A stretch of 18,349 bases of DNA from DAIMZM01 sp036733985 (GTDB lineage: Bacteria > Bacillota > Dehalobacteriia > UBA4068), in contig DAIMZM010000049.1 of NCBI GenBank assembly GCA_036733985.1, positions 1-18,349 of the forward strand. Direction: 5' to 3'. A program made the position numbers and the translations under genes. Positions within the stretch are counted from its first letter, which is position 1. The number at the start of each line of letters is the position of its first letter. Under the pieces are notes generated by a model that saw only the letters and a program-made list of their open reading frames with translations, made no database searches and was not told the origin of the DNA. Positions 1 to 7,703 of this stretch are shown here, piece after piece.

Positions 1-225
1 GGCTGGCGCGTGGCTTTGGGCTCGGTAGGGCCGAAAATCAGCCGCGCCCCGCTGCTGGAAGCGGCGTTCAACGGCGGCGGCAATCTCACCCGGCAGGAGT
101 TGGGCCAGCTGTTGCGGCAAGAGGCCCGGCCCATCGACGATGTACGGGCTTCGGCGGAATACCGGCTCCGGGTTCTGACTAACGCGCTCTTCACCGCGTA
201 TGAACAAAGAAGGCAGGTGCGCTAG
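1..225 (+). CDS. Xanthine dehydrogenase-family FAD-binding subunit, C-terminal end (partial)
   Basis: The reading frame is open from the first base and ends at TAG (223-225), so about 74 C-terminal residues are present and the start lies outside the window. The segment IDDVRASAEYRLRVL is the conserved end of the CO-dehydrogenase flavoprotein C-terminal domain, found in the FAD subunit of molybdenum hydroxylases. This subunit passes electrons from the Fe-S clusters to an acceptor through FAD. The molybdopterin subunit starts one base after this stop, so the two are almost certainly co-transcribed and translationally coupled. The Fe-S subunit is not in the window and may lie upstream. The family assignment is firm; the substrate cannot be read from this fragment. 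Confidence 0.85.
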   Translation, partial: GWRVALGSVGPKISRAPLLEAAFNGGGNLTRQELGQLLRQEARPIDDVRASAEYRLRVLTNALFTAYEQRRQVR

Positions 226-226
226 T

Positions 227-2458
227 ATGAGCGAAAAACGCTATCTTGGCAAAAGAATCCCCCGGGACGACGCCTGGGAAAAAGTCACCGGCCAATTGCG
301 CTACTTCTCGGATTATCCCCAGGACGGCATGCTCCATGGCGCGGTGCTCCGCGCCGCCTATGCCCATGCCCGCATCCGTTCTATCGATACCGGCGCCGCC
401 CTGGCCCTGCCCGGGGTGGTGGACGTGCTGACCAGCGCGGATATACCCGGCCTGAACGCCTTCGGCATCTGCAAAGCGGATCAGCCGGTTTTATGCGGGG
501 ACAAAGTCCGCTTCCGGGGCGACCCGGTAGCCTTAGTGCTGGCGGAGGACGCGGCTACCGCCAAGGCGGCCCTCAGCGCCGTAGAGGTGGACTATGAGCC
601 CTTGGAAACCATCGCCAGTCCTGGGCAGGCTTTGGCGGCCGGCGCGGAAAAGATCCATCCGGAAGGCAATATCTGCACCAGTTTCAGCTTCAGCCGGGGC
701 CATGTGGAGGATTATTTCAGCGGCGATTATGTGGTGGTGGAGCAGACCTATACCACCCCCTATCAGGAGCACGCCTATTTGGAGAATGAAGCGGGCTTCG
801 CCCTGCCCCTGGCCAACGGCGGCGTGGAGATCTTCCACCCGGCCCAATACGGCTACCGGGACCGGATGCAGCTGATGAAAATCCTGGATCTGCCGGCGGA
901 AAAGATTATCATCCACTCCACCCCTTTAGGCGGCGCTTTTGGCGGCAAGGACGATATGTGCCTGCAACCGCTGCTGGCCATTGCCGCGCTGAAAACCAAG
1001 CGGCCGGTGCGCATTGCCCTGGACCGGGAGGAATCCTTCCTCTACAGCACCAAGCGCCTGCCCTTCACCATTAAGATGAAAACCTCGGCCAGCCGGGACG
1101 GCAAGCTCATGGCCCATCAGGTCTACGCCCTCTGCGATGCCGGCCCTTATACCGGCATCAGCAGCGCCGTTTACAACTATGCGCTGGAGAATTGCTGCGG
1201 CGTTTATTTATTCCAGGCCATTGACGTCAAAGGCGACTGCGCTTTCACCAATAACGCCCATACCGGCGCTTTCCGCGGTTTTGGCAATAATCAGCTTAAT
1301 TTCGCGGTGGAATCCCAGGTGGATCAGCTTTGCGAAAAGCTGGGGCTGGACCGCCTGGAAATGCGGCGGCAGAATCTTATTTGCAGCGGTCAGCCCCTGA
1401 ATTACGGCCATGACCATAGCGGCTGCGATGGCCTGCATCACGCCATGGAACTGCTGAGCCAATCCCGCTTATGGCAGAACCGGGAAGCCTTCAAGGCCGC
1501 CTCCCCCGCCCCCCATCTCAAACGGGGCGTAGGCATCGCCGCCAGCCAGCATGGCAACGGCTTGGGCAATGCTTTGCCGGATCAGGGCGAAGCCCAGGTG
1601 ACGCTGGGCCCGGACGGCCGCTTCCTGATCAGCGTGGGCATGGAGGAAATGGGCCAGGGGCTCAACACCTCCCTGCATATCATTGCCGCGGAAGCTCTGG
1701 CCGTGGATTATGACCGCATCACCGTGCTCAGCGGCAATACGGCGCTTTACCCGGACACCGGCTCCTCTACCGCCTCCCGCTGCACCTATATTGGCGGCAA
1801 CGCGATCCTCAAGGCCATTGAACAATTTTTGGCCGCTCTGCGGCAACAGCTGGCGGGCCGGGACTTACAGGTGGCCGTGGATGGGGTCCTCCTGGACGGT
1901 CAGGCTATAAGCTGGCCGGAAACAGCGGCCCTGCTGCCGGAATCCACCCTGACCGCGGCGGGTGCATTTATCATGCCTACCAGCAGCCTGAAAATACAGA
2001 TCGGCTTGCACTATATCCATTCCCATGTTTGCCAGGTGGTGGGCGTACAGGTGAACACTCACACCGGCAAGGTGGATATTCTGGAAACGGAGATCCTGCC
2101 TGCCGCCGGCGCCGTCGTCAATTTGCTGGGCTATGAAGGCCAGGCCGAGGGCGGCGTGGTGATGACCATGGGTTACGCCCTGATGGAGGATTTCCGGCTT
2201 GACGCTGCCCGGCAGCCTCTGACCCGTAATCTGCAAACCTATTTGCTGCCCACCATCAAGGATATACCGGCCATCACGGTGACGCCGGTGGAAGATGGGG
2301 AAGCCAGCGGCCCCCACGGGGCCAAAGGTTTGGGTGAACCGGTGACCATACCCGGTACGCCCGCCATTATCAACGCCGTTTACGACGCGGTGGGCGTACG
2401 GATCTATGATCTGCCCGCCTCGCCGGAGCGGGTGCTGCTGGCCCTGGAACAGGATTAG
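227..2458 (+). CDS. Molybdopterin-binding (large) subunit of a xanthine dehydrogenase-family hydroxylase
   Basis: This 743-residue protein has the normal length for the separate Mo subunit of bacterial xanthine dehydrogenases and aldehyde oxidoreductases. Landmarks in order are an aldehyde-oxidase a/b hammerhead-like N-terminus, GGAFGGK at residues 235-241, AFRGFG at 348-353, EEMGQG at 473-478, and the active-site GLGE at 701-704, where Glu704 should be the base that activates the Mo-bound hydroxyl. The enzyme hydroxylates a heterocycle or aldehyde with water as oxygen source. I chose ATG 227 over an in-frame ATG at 200 because AGGCAGG (211-217) is well spaced and the start then follows the FAD-subunit stop by one base. 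The residue after GGAFGGK is Asp242, where the well-known mammalian enzyme has the purine-contacting Glu, so the substrate (xanthine, nicotinate, another purine or an aldehyde) stays open. The BMP-family binding protein downstream makes a purine substrate attractive, but that is inference. Confidence 0.88.
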   Translation: MSEKRYLGKRIPRDDAWEKVTGQLRYFSDYPQDGMLHGAVLRAAYAHARIRSIDTGAALALPGVVDVLTSADIPGLNAFGICKADQPVLCGDKVRFRGDPVALVLAEDAATAKAALSAVEVDYEPLETIASPGQALAAGAEKIHPEGNICTSFSFSRGHVEDYFSGDYVVVEQTYTTPYQEHAYLENEAGFALPLANGGVEIFHPAQYGYRDRMQLMKILDLPAEKIIIHSTPLGGAFGGKDDMCLQPLLAIAALKTKRPVRIALDREESFLYSTKRLPFTIKMKTSASRDGKLMAHQVYALCDAGPYTGISSAVYNYALENCCGVYLFQAIDVKGDCAFTNNAHTGAFRGFGNNQLNFAVESQVDQLCEKLGLDRLEMRRQNLICSGQPLNYGHDHSGCDGLHHAMELLSQSRLWQNREAFKAASPAPHLKRGVGIAASQHGNGLGNALPDQGEAQVTLGPDGRFLISVGMEEMGQGLNTSLHIIAAEALAVDYDRITVLSGNTALYPDTGSSTASRCTYIGGNAILKAIEQFLAALRQQLAGRDLQVAVDGVLLDGQAISWPETAALLPESTLTAAGAFIMPTSSLKIQIGLHYIHSHVCQVVGVQVNTHTGKVDILETEILPAAGAVVNLLGYEGQAEGGVVMTMGYALMEDFRLDAARQPLTRNLQTYLLPTIKDIPAITVTPVEDGEASGPHGAKGLGEPVTIPGTPAIINAVYDAVGVRIYDLPASPERVLLALEQD

Positions 2459-2578
2459 CCACCCTGCCGGATATGCGTCAATAACGCTGCTCAGGTTATC
2501 CCTGCCCCTTAGGTTGTTTACAACTTTGTGCCCGCTACGGCTTCCAGGAGGAGCCGGATAAAAAAGGAGGATTGCCAA

Positions 2579-3841
2579 ATGAAGAAATGGTTTTTGCTCG
2601 TTTTAACGCTGGTGGTAGCCGTCATGCTGGTGGCTTGCGGCGGCGCGGCCGCCCAGGAGCAGCCCGGTGCGCCGGCTGAGGAACAGCCTGCCGCGGAGCA
2701 GCCTGCCGAGGGAGCCGGTATTGCCGCCGCCGACCTGAAAATCGGCGTCATGCTGGCCCATGATGAGAATTCCGGCTATGACCTGGCCCATATCGAAGGC
2801 ATCGAGGCCGCCATAGCCGCTTTGGGTATTGACGAAAGCCAGGTGATTTTTAAGTACAGCATCCCGGAAGACGAAACCTCCTACGACACGGCTGTAGACC
2901 TGGCTGAGCAGGGCTGCCATATCGTCCTCTCCGACGCCTACGGCCATCAGTCCCATGTGATGGCCGCCGCCGCCGAATATCCGGATATCATTTTCGTGGT
3001 CTGCACCGGGGATACCGCCGCTCTGGAGCCCCTGGACAATGTGGGCAATATGTTCCCCTACACCTTCCAGAGCCGCTATGTTTCCGGCGTGGTGGCCGGC
3101 CTGAAGCTTCAGGAGCTGATGGACGCGGGCGCCGTCACCGATCCTTATGTGGGTTATGTGGGCGCTTATCCCTACGCGGAAGTGGTTTCCGGCTACACCG
3201 CTTTCTTCCTGGGCATCCGCAGCATCGTGCCGGACGTTCATATGGACGTGCAGTACACCAATTCCTGGTATGATCCGGTTGCCGAAGGCGAGGCCGCCAA
3301 TGCCCTGATCAGCAAAGGCTGCGTCATCATCGGCCAGCACGCGGACTCCACCGGCCCGGCCTCCGCGGCCCAGACGGCCCTGGACGGCGGCAAACCGGTC
3401 TACGTCGTGGGTTATAATATCGATATGCGGGCCGCGGCGCCCACCGCCGCCCTGACCTCCGCCCAGAACAACTGGGCAGCCCTTTACACCCCTGTGCTGA
3501 AATGCATGCTCACCGGGGAGCCTGTCCCCGTCGACCTGGCCCTAGGCTATGCGGACGACGCGGTGATGATCTCCGACCTGGGCGAGAGCTGCGCCCCCGG
3601 CACTGCCGAGAAAGTTGAAGAAGTGATCGCGGCCCTGAAGGACGGCTCCCTGGAAGTCTTCGACACCGCCAACTTCACCGTGGGCGGCGAAACCATCACC
3701 TCTTATCTGGGGATCGATACCGACGGCGACTTTGTGGGCGATACCGGCGAAGCCATTGAAGGCGGCGTCTTCCATGAATCCACCCTGCGCAGCGCGCCCT
3801 ATTTCGGCCTGCGTATCGACGGCATCACCGAACTGAACTAA
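2579..3841 (+). CDS. BMP-family ABC transporter substrate-binding lipoprotein
   Basis: This 420-residue protein starts with a lipoprotein signal (basic KK, hydrophobic core, lipobox LVAC with Cys20). A flexible Ala/Gln/Pro/Glu linker follows (about residues 21-52), then a periplasmic-binding-protein fold beginning IGVMLAHDENSGYD. That opening, and the later GHQSHVMAAAAEYPDI and AYPYAEVVSGYTAFFLG segments, are typical of the BmpA/Med/PnrA family, whose characterised members bind purine nucleosides. It should be anchored outside the membrane and deliver ligand to an ABC permease. The start is set by AAGGAGG ending at 2570, eight bases before ATG; 17 further upstream codons are open but would hide the signal peptide. 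No ATPase or permease gene follows; a strong terminator does. It shares strand with the hydroxylase genes 120 bases upstream, suggesting uptake of their substrate or a related compound (inference). Confidence 0.9.
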   Translation: MKKWFLLVLTLVVAVMLVACGGAAAQEQPGAPAEEQPAAEQPAEGAGIAAADLKIGVMLAHDENSGYDLAHIEGIEAAIAALGIDESQVIFKYSIPEDETSYDTAVDLAEQGCHIVLSDAYGHQSHVMAAAAEYPDIIFVVCTGDTAALEPLDNVGNMFPYTFQSRYVSGVVAGLKLQELMDAGAVTDPYVGYVGAYPYAEVVSGYTAFFLGIRSIVPDVHMDVQYTNSWYDPVAEGEAANALISKGCVIIGQHADSTGPASAAQTALDGGKPVYVVGYNIDMRAAAPTAALTSAQNNWAALYTPVLKCMLTGEPVPVDLALGYADDAVMISDLGESCAPGTAEKVEEVIAALKDGSLEVFDTANFTVGGETITSYLGIDTDGDFVGDTGEAIEGGVFHESTLRSAPYFGLRIDGITELN

Positions 3842-3871
3842 ATATTCACAGGCAAACCGGTGGAAACATAA

Positions 3872-3925
3872 AAAAACGCAAGAAAAAGCGCCTTTTTCCG
3901 GAAAGGCGCTTTTTCTTGCGTTTTT
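3872..3925. terminator. Strong bidirectional intrinsic terminator
   Basis: A perfect 24-bp inverted repeat (3872-3895 with 3902-3925) surrounds a six-base loop. It begins with an A-run and ends with a T-run, so it can terminate both the plus-strand binding-protein transcript and the minus-strand phosphatase transcript that converge here. Confidence 0.9.
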
Positions 3926-3987
3926 ATTGCGAACAAGGCCGGATTTATGATACAATCGATTCCAGCAGCCAATGGGCCAAGCCCGGC

Positions 3988-4758
3988 CTACGCCGTCACC
4001 GCCACCGGTTGCCGGTTCTGAAAATAGACTTCAACCAAGCCGGTGGCCCGGGCCAGCTCCTTACCCCTGTCCACCCCATAGCCCAGCAAAGCCGCCTTAT
4101 GAGCGTCCGAACCCAGGGTCACGGTACAGCCCCCTTGCTCCCGGTACAGGTTCAGCAAGGTGGCGCCGGGATTGGTTTCCGGATACTGGCGGCGCAGGCC
4201 GCCGCAGTTGATCTCCAGGATGATCTTATTTTGCCGCATGGCGCTGAAGATCTCCCCCATTTGTTCTTTCTCATACAGCAGCTGATGGTGGAAACGTTTG
4301 GGATAATCCAAATGCCCCACCGCGTCAAAGCCGCCACGGGTCACCGCCTTCAGCACTTCTTTCCAATAGGCGTTAAAGGAGCGCTCCACCCGGATCTGCT
4401 TTTCCCGAAGCTGGCTGGGGAACAGATCGTTGATCCAGAAATGTACGCTGCCGATGATATAGTCATAAGGCTGGCGGTTGCATTCCTCCAGCAGCCCGGG
4501 ATAAAGATGAGGCTCGGAAAACTCCGCGCCGGCCAAAATTTTCAGCCGGCCCGCGTATTTTTCCCGCATCCTTTCGATTTCGGCAAAATAAGCGTCCCGC
4601 CGATAATAGCCATAACCCGGATCAACCGGATTCCCTTCAATATGCTCGGTGAAGCATAGACAAGCAAAGCCGAGCTTAACAGCCCTTTCGCAATGGGACG
4701 CCATAGGGGTGTCCGAATCCTGCGAAAAGCTGCTGTGCAAATGCAGATCGCATAGCAT
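3988..4758 (-). CDS. PHP-domain phosphatase, histidinol-phosphatase (HisK/HisJ) type
   Basis: This 256-residue protein carries the whole PHP metal-site pattern: DLHLHS (His6, His8), TEH (His39), GAEF (Glu79), GSVH (His106), GHLD (His149, Asp151) and GSDAH (Asp218, His220). This arrangement fits the trinuclear-metal PHP phosphoesterases, and the length and the GSVH/GHLD spacing match histidinol-phosphate phosphatases of histidine biosynthesis. The start ATG at 4758 has GGGAG nine bases upstream. No other his genes lie in the window, so activity on a different phosphomonoester is possible. It is transcribed away from the adenosylhomocysteinase gene, and the two share a 101-base promoter region. 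The family is certain; the exact substrate is only likely. Confidence 0.82.
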   Translation of the reverse strand: MLCDLHLHSSFSQDSDTPMASHCERAVKLGFACLCFTEHIEGNPVDPGYGYYRRDAYFAEIERMREKYAGRLKILAGAEFSEPHLYPGLLEECNRQPYDYIIGSVHFWINDLFPSQLREKQIRVERSFNAYWKEVLKAVTRGGFDAVGHLDYPKRFHHQLLYEKEQMGEIFSAMRQNKIILEINCGGLRRQYPETNPGATLLNLYREQGGCTVTLGSDAHKAALLGYGVDRGKELARATGLVEVYFQNRQPVAVTA

Positions 4759-4797
4759 AGCTTAATTCTCCCAAACTGAGGTGTAAAATCTAAGCCT

Positions 4798-4827
4798 ATT
4801 ATAACACAAAGCGGCGGAATAACACAA
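4798..4827 (-). promoter_or_regulatory. Probable sigma-A promoter of the PHP phosphatase gene
   Basis: On the minus strand a perfect TATAAT (4803-4798) lies 18 bases after TTGTGT (4827-4822), about 40 bases before the phosphatase start. The -10 is consensus and the -35 is weak. I could not pick a convincing promoter for the divergent adenosylhomocysteinase gene in the same gap. Confidence 0.45.
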
Positions 4828-4859
4828 CTAATTAGGAAAAAGAAAAGCGAGGGTTGCAG

Positions 4860-6104
4860 ATGTCCCATATTAAAGATGCGAACCTGGCCCCGGCGGGCCG
4901 GGATAAGATAAACTGGGTGGTTTCCTATATGCCCCTGCTCCAGGCGATCCAGGCTGATTTCCGGCAAACCCGGCCCTTTGCCGGGCTCCGGGTGGCCATT
5001 TCCATCCATCTGGAAGCCAAAACCGCCTATTTTGCCACCATCCTCCAGGCCGGCGGGGCAGCGGTCCGGGCCACCGGCTGCAACCCCCTTTCCACCCAGG
5101 ACGATGTGGCGGCGGCCCTGGCGGAGAGCGGCGTGGAGGTTTTCGCCGTCCATGGGGCCACGGCTGAGGAATACCAGGCGGATCTTTGCGCCGCCCTGGC
5201 CTTCCGGCCCCATCTGATCATCGACGACGGCGGGGATTTCACCCAGCTGCTCCACGTTGATCACCCCGAATATGCCGAGGCGCTGATCGGCGGCTGCGAG
5301 GAGACCACCACCGGCATTATGCGGCTGAAAGCCAGGGAGCGGGAGGGGGGCCTCCGCTTCCCCATGATCTCGGTGAACGACGCGGATTGCAAGCATCTTT
5401 TCGACAACCGCTACGGCACCGGCCAATCCACCATGACCGCCCTGATGGCCGTGACCAATCTGTCCGTGGCCTCCCGGGTGGTGGTGATCGCCGGCTACGG
5501 CTGGTGCGGCCGGGGCATCGCGGCCAAGGCTAAGGGCATGGGCGGGCAAGTAATCGTTACGGAAATCGACCCGGTCAAAGGCATCGAGGCAGCCATGGAC
5601 GGCTTCCGGGTGATGCCCATGGACCAGGCCGCGCCCTTGGGAGATATTTTCATCACCGCCACCGGCTGCCGGGACGTGATCACGGCCCAGCATCTGGAAA
5701 AGATGAAGGACGGGGCCATCCTGGCCAATTCCGGCCATTTCGACGTGGAGATCAGCAAAAGGGATCTGGCCGCCTTGAGCAGCCGGGTTTTCCAGCGGAA
5801 GCCGGATATCACCGGCTATCAGCTGCCGGACGGCCGCATCCTCAACCTGCTGGCCGAAGGCCGCCTGGTGAATCTGGCCGCGGGCATGGGCCATGCGGCG
5901 GATATCATGGATATGAGCTTCGCCATCCAGGCCCGCTCTCTGGAATATCTGGCGCAAAAAGGCCGGGGGCTCCTGCCCCGGCTCTACCCGGTGCCCCGGG
6001 AAATCGACGCTCAGGTAGCTAGGGATAAGCTGAAAACCCTGGGCCTCGCCATCGATTGCCTCACCCCGGAGCAGGAGGCCTATTATCTGGGCCGCAGCGA
6101 ATAG
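4860..6104 (+). CDS. ahcY: S-adenosylhomocysteine hydrolase (adenosylhomocysteinase), short prokaryotic form
   Basis: This 414-residue cytosolic enzyme splits S-adenosylhomocysteine reversibly into homocysteine and adenosine, removing the product that inhibits methyltransferases. Visible motifs are DDGGD (122-126), GCEETTTG (Glu147/Glu148 region), NDADCKHLFDNRYGTGQS with Lys178, Asp182 and Asn183, the NAD-binding GYGWCGRG (212-219), NSGHFDVEI and a C-terminal MDMSF. It lacks the internal insert and C-terminal Lys-Tyr tail of the long eukaryotic/proteobacterial form, as is usual for archaeal, Thermotoga and clostridial enzymes. I chose ATG 4860 over TTG 4854 because GAGGG ends at 4853, six bases before it. 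Some short-form relatives prefer S-inosylhomocysteine, which the sequence cannot exclude. There is no room for a known SAH riboswitch upstream and none was recognised. Confidence 0.93.
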   Translation: MSHIKDANLAPAGRDKINWVVSYMPLLQAIQADFRQTRPFAGLRVAISIHLEAKTAYFATILQAGGAAVRATGCNPLSTQDDVAAALAESGVEVFAVHGATAEEYQADLCAALAFRPHLIIDDGGDFTQLLHVDHPEYAEALIGGCEETTTGIMRLKAREREGGLRFPMISVNDADCKHLFDNRYGTGQSTMTALMAVTNLSVASRVVVIAGYGWCGRGIAAKAKGMGGQVIVTEIDPVKGIEAAMDGFRVMPMDQAAPLGDIFITATGCRDVITAQHLEKMKDGAILANSGHFDVEISKRDLAALSSRVFQRKPDITGYQLPDGRILNLLAEGRLVNLAAGMGHAADIMDMSFAIQARSLEYLAQKGRGLLPRLYPVPREIDAQVARDKLKTLGLAIDCLTPEQEAYYLGRSE

Positions 6105-6157
6105 ACGCTGCCCGGGATCAAGCAAGCGGTTTGCCGGGCAAGCCCCCGTCCAGCTGA

Positions 6158-6200
6158 GAAACGCCCGCGTGCTTTGGCAGCGCAGGCGTTTCTTTAAAGG
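6158..6200. terminator. Intrinsic terminator between convergent genes
   Basis: GAAACGCC (6158-6165) pairs with GGCGTTTC (6185-6192). The stem continues inward with GCG/CGC and TGC/GCA around a TTTG loop, broken by one mismatch and one bulge. A short TTTAAA follows. It lies 54 bases after the adenosylhomocysteinase stop. The T-run is short, so efficiency is uncertain. Confidence 0.6.
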
Positions 6201-6282
6201 ACTCAATTTTAATCTGATTTTAATTTTTGCTCAAAGCGCTTTTAATGGGCCGGCGGTACAATAAAAACACCGGGCCGCTGCC

Positions 6283-7482
6283 CTAGCCCTGCACCGGCTT
6301 GCCGCATTGGGGGCAGAAGCGGGCAGCCGGCTCCAGCTTATTGCCGCATTGGCTGCAGAAAGCCGGGCCTAGCGGACGGGGCTGGCCGCAGGCGGAGCAG
6401 AAATTGCCGCTGTTGGCAGCGCCGCAGGGGCAAGTCCAGTTGCCGGCGGGCTGGCCGGCAGGCTGTTGTTGTTGCTGTTGTTGCTGCATTTGCCGGAGAT
6501 TGGCCTCGGAAGCGCCGGCCATGAAGCCGCCCCCCGCGTTCATGCCCAGGCCCACTCCCATGAAAGCGCCCAGGGAACCGCTCTCATTAGCACCGGCCGC
6601 CTCAATGCCCCTGGCCACCGAGCCCTGGACATAGCCTTCCCGGACGCTGGGATCCCCCAGCATCGCGCCTTGATTGCGCATATTGATCAGCTTCTGGGAT
6701 TCCTCGTCATAGGCGATGCTGGCAATGCCCACGGCCTGGATCTCAAAGCCCCGCAGGGCCCGCCAGGATTCATCCAGGGCGTTGGCCAGGTAGCGGCTGA
6801 GCTTCCCGGCCTGGGAAGCCACATGGCTGATGCGCTCCCCCTCGGCGGACATCTGGTTGATGGCGGCCTGCAGGCCTTCCAGGAATTCGGACAAATACTG
6901 TTCATTGATATCATTGATATCCACCCGGTCCGCGTTCTTCGGTATGGCTTCGGCGTAGAACAGCACCGGGTTGGTGATTTTAATGGAATAAGCGCCATGG
7001 GCCCGCAAAAACAGCTCGGAATTATAAAAGTTATCAAAGTAATTCACCGGGTTCCGGGTGCCGAACTTAATGCCTTTGATCTCCTGCAGGTTAATGTAAT
7101 AAACCTTCTGGGCCTGAGGGGTGACGCCGCCGTATTTGACCCGGCGGAAAGCCTCTTTCAGCGCCTCGCCAAAAGCGCCGTTGAACAGGGAGGGCTGGCT
7201 GGAATCATCCACCGTGTAATAGCCGGGCTCGGCGGTATAATCCACGATTTTGCCGCCGTCGGTCAAGAGCATGAACTGGTTGGGATAAACATGCACCACC
7301 GAGCCGTTGGAAACCACATCCGCCGTACCTTTTTTGTTCTGGTTGCGTTTATCGCCGGGCCGGGTCTTCACCCCATTGGTGAAAACGATATTGTCCGTCA
7401 TCTCATTGGGCTCGATGACCTCCAGCCACTGATCCGCCAGGCCGCCGCCGACGGCGCCGCCGATCGCCTTAATAATACCCAT
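6283..7482 (-). CDS. SPFH/band-7 domain protein with poly-Gln tract and two zinc ribbons (YdjI-like)
   Basis: This 399-residue protein has no signal peptide or clear membrane helix. It has an SPFH-type core (roughly residues 25-270, with VYYINLQEIKGIKFGTRNP and YSIKITNPVLFYAE), a Gly/Ala/Met-rich linker (about 285-325), eight consecutive Gln (333-340), and two zinc ribbons: Cys351/353/362/365 and Cys376/379/390/393. This layout matches the Bacillus subtilis YdjI family, membrane-surface scaffold proteins linked to PspA-type envelope-stress responses. The start ATG at 7482 has GGGGAGG seven bases upstream. No ydjG, ydjH or pspA-like neighbour is present, so it appears monocistronic. The Gln run comes from mixed CAG/CAA codons and may vary in length between strains. 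The family call is firm; the role is inferred from homologues. Confidence 0.85.
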   Translation of the reverse strand: MGIIKAIGGAVGGGLADQWLEVIEPNEMTDNIVFTNGVKTRPGDKRNQNKKGTADVVSNGSVVHVYPNQFMLLTDGGKIVDYTAEPGYYTVDDSSQPSLFNGAFGEALKEAFRRVKYGGVTPQAQKVYYINLQEIKGIKFGTRNPVNYFDNFYNSELFLRAHGAYSIKITNPVLFYAEAIPKNADRVDINDINEQYLSEFLEGLQAAINQMSAEGERISHVASQAGKLSRYLANALDESWRALRGFEIQAVGIASIAYDEESQKLINMRNQGAMLGDPSVREGYVQGSVARGIEAAGANESGSLGAFMGVGLGMNAGGGFMAGASEANLRQMQQQQQQQQPAGQPAGNWTCPCGAANSGNFCSACGQPRPLGPAFCSQCGNKLEPAARFCPQCGKPVQG

Positions 7483-7530
7483 TTGCCAACCTCCCCGCTT
7501 GATGGTAATACCGCTGCTATCATATTCATC

Positions 7531-7558
7531 ATTATATCATAATCTCCCAACCATGCAA
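7531..7558 (-). promoter_or_regulatory. Probable extended -10 promoter of the SPFH gene
   Basis: Reading the minus strand, TTGCAT (7558-7553) is followed after 16 bases by TATAAT (7536-7531), preceded by TGA, which makes an extended -10 element. It sits 49 bases before the SPFH start codon. Confidence 0.6.
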
Positions 7559-7627
7559 TCATTTTTGCCCCGCCGGTAACGATAACTGGTTGCGGTTAGT
7601 GACTTTTCCGTAAAAACAACAGGGGTA

Positions 7628-7667
7628 TCTTAAAAAAATCTTAACCATTTGGCGTCTTGGTTCTTAA
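7628..7667 (+). promoter_or_regulatory. Direct repeats TCTTAA, possible OmpR-family binding site
   Basis: TCTTAA occurs at 7628-7633 and 7639-7644, exactly 11 bases apart, and again at 7662-7667, 23 bases further on and within the core promoter spacer. Tandem half-sites one helical turn apart are the usual target of OmpR/PhoB-type regulators. The adjacent gene encodes such a regulator, so autoregulation is a reasonable inference. Confidence 0.4.
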
Positions 7668-7685
7668 AAAAGTTTCGTATATACT
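7657..7685 (+). promoter_or_regulatory. Probable promoter of the two-component operon
   Basis: TTGGTT (7657-7662) and TATACT (7680-7685) are 17 bases apart, and the response-regulator start codon follows 18 bases after the -10. The -35 matches consensus at three positions and the -10 at five, as is common for activated promoters. Confidence 0.5.
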
Positions 7686-7703
7686 ACGGATGGAGGGTGG
7701 GAA

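Noticed and set aside
1865..2578. Minus-strand open frame opposite the molybdopterin subunit
   Set aside because: It resembles no family and mirrors the third-position GC bias of the real gene; no ribosome site.
2459..2578. Possible purine riboswitch or operator before the BMP lipoprotein
   Set aside because: The conserved purine-riboswitch core is absent. A short dyad, GTTGTTTACAAC (2513-2524), is too small to call without comparison.
4759..4859. Possible SAH or SAM riboswitch before the adenosylhomocysteinase gene
   Set aside because: The gap is about 100 bases, AT-rich and without the conserved cores of these riboswitches.
4542..6206. Long minus-strand open frame (554 codons) opposite the adenosylhomocysteinase gene
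   Set aside because: It is a by-product of GC-rich codons opposite a clearly conserved gene, has low-complexity His/Gly/Gln-rich content, and also overlaps the phosphatase start.
6461..6490. Trinucleotide repeat considered as a mobile or CRISPR-like repeat
   Set aside because: It is the in-frame mixed CAG/CAA codon run for eight Gln, with no spacers.
6466..7542. Plus-strand open frame opposite the SPFH gene
   Set aside because: It starts in the poly-Gln codons read backwards as Leu; the minus-strand frame has real domains, zinc ribbons and a good ribosome site.
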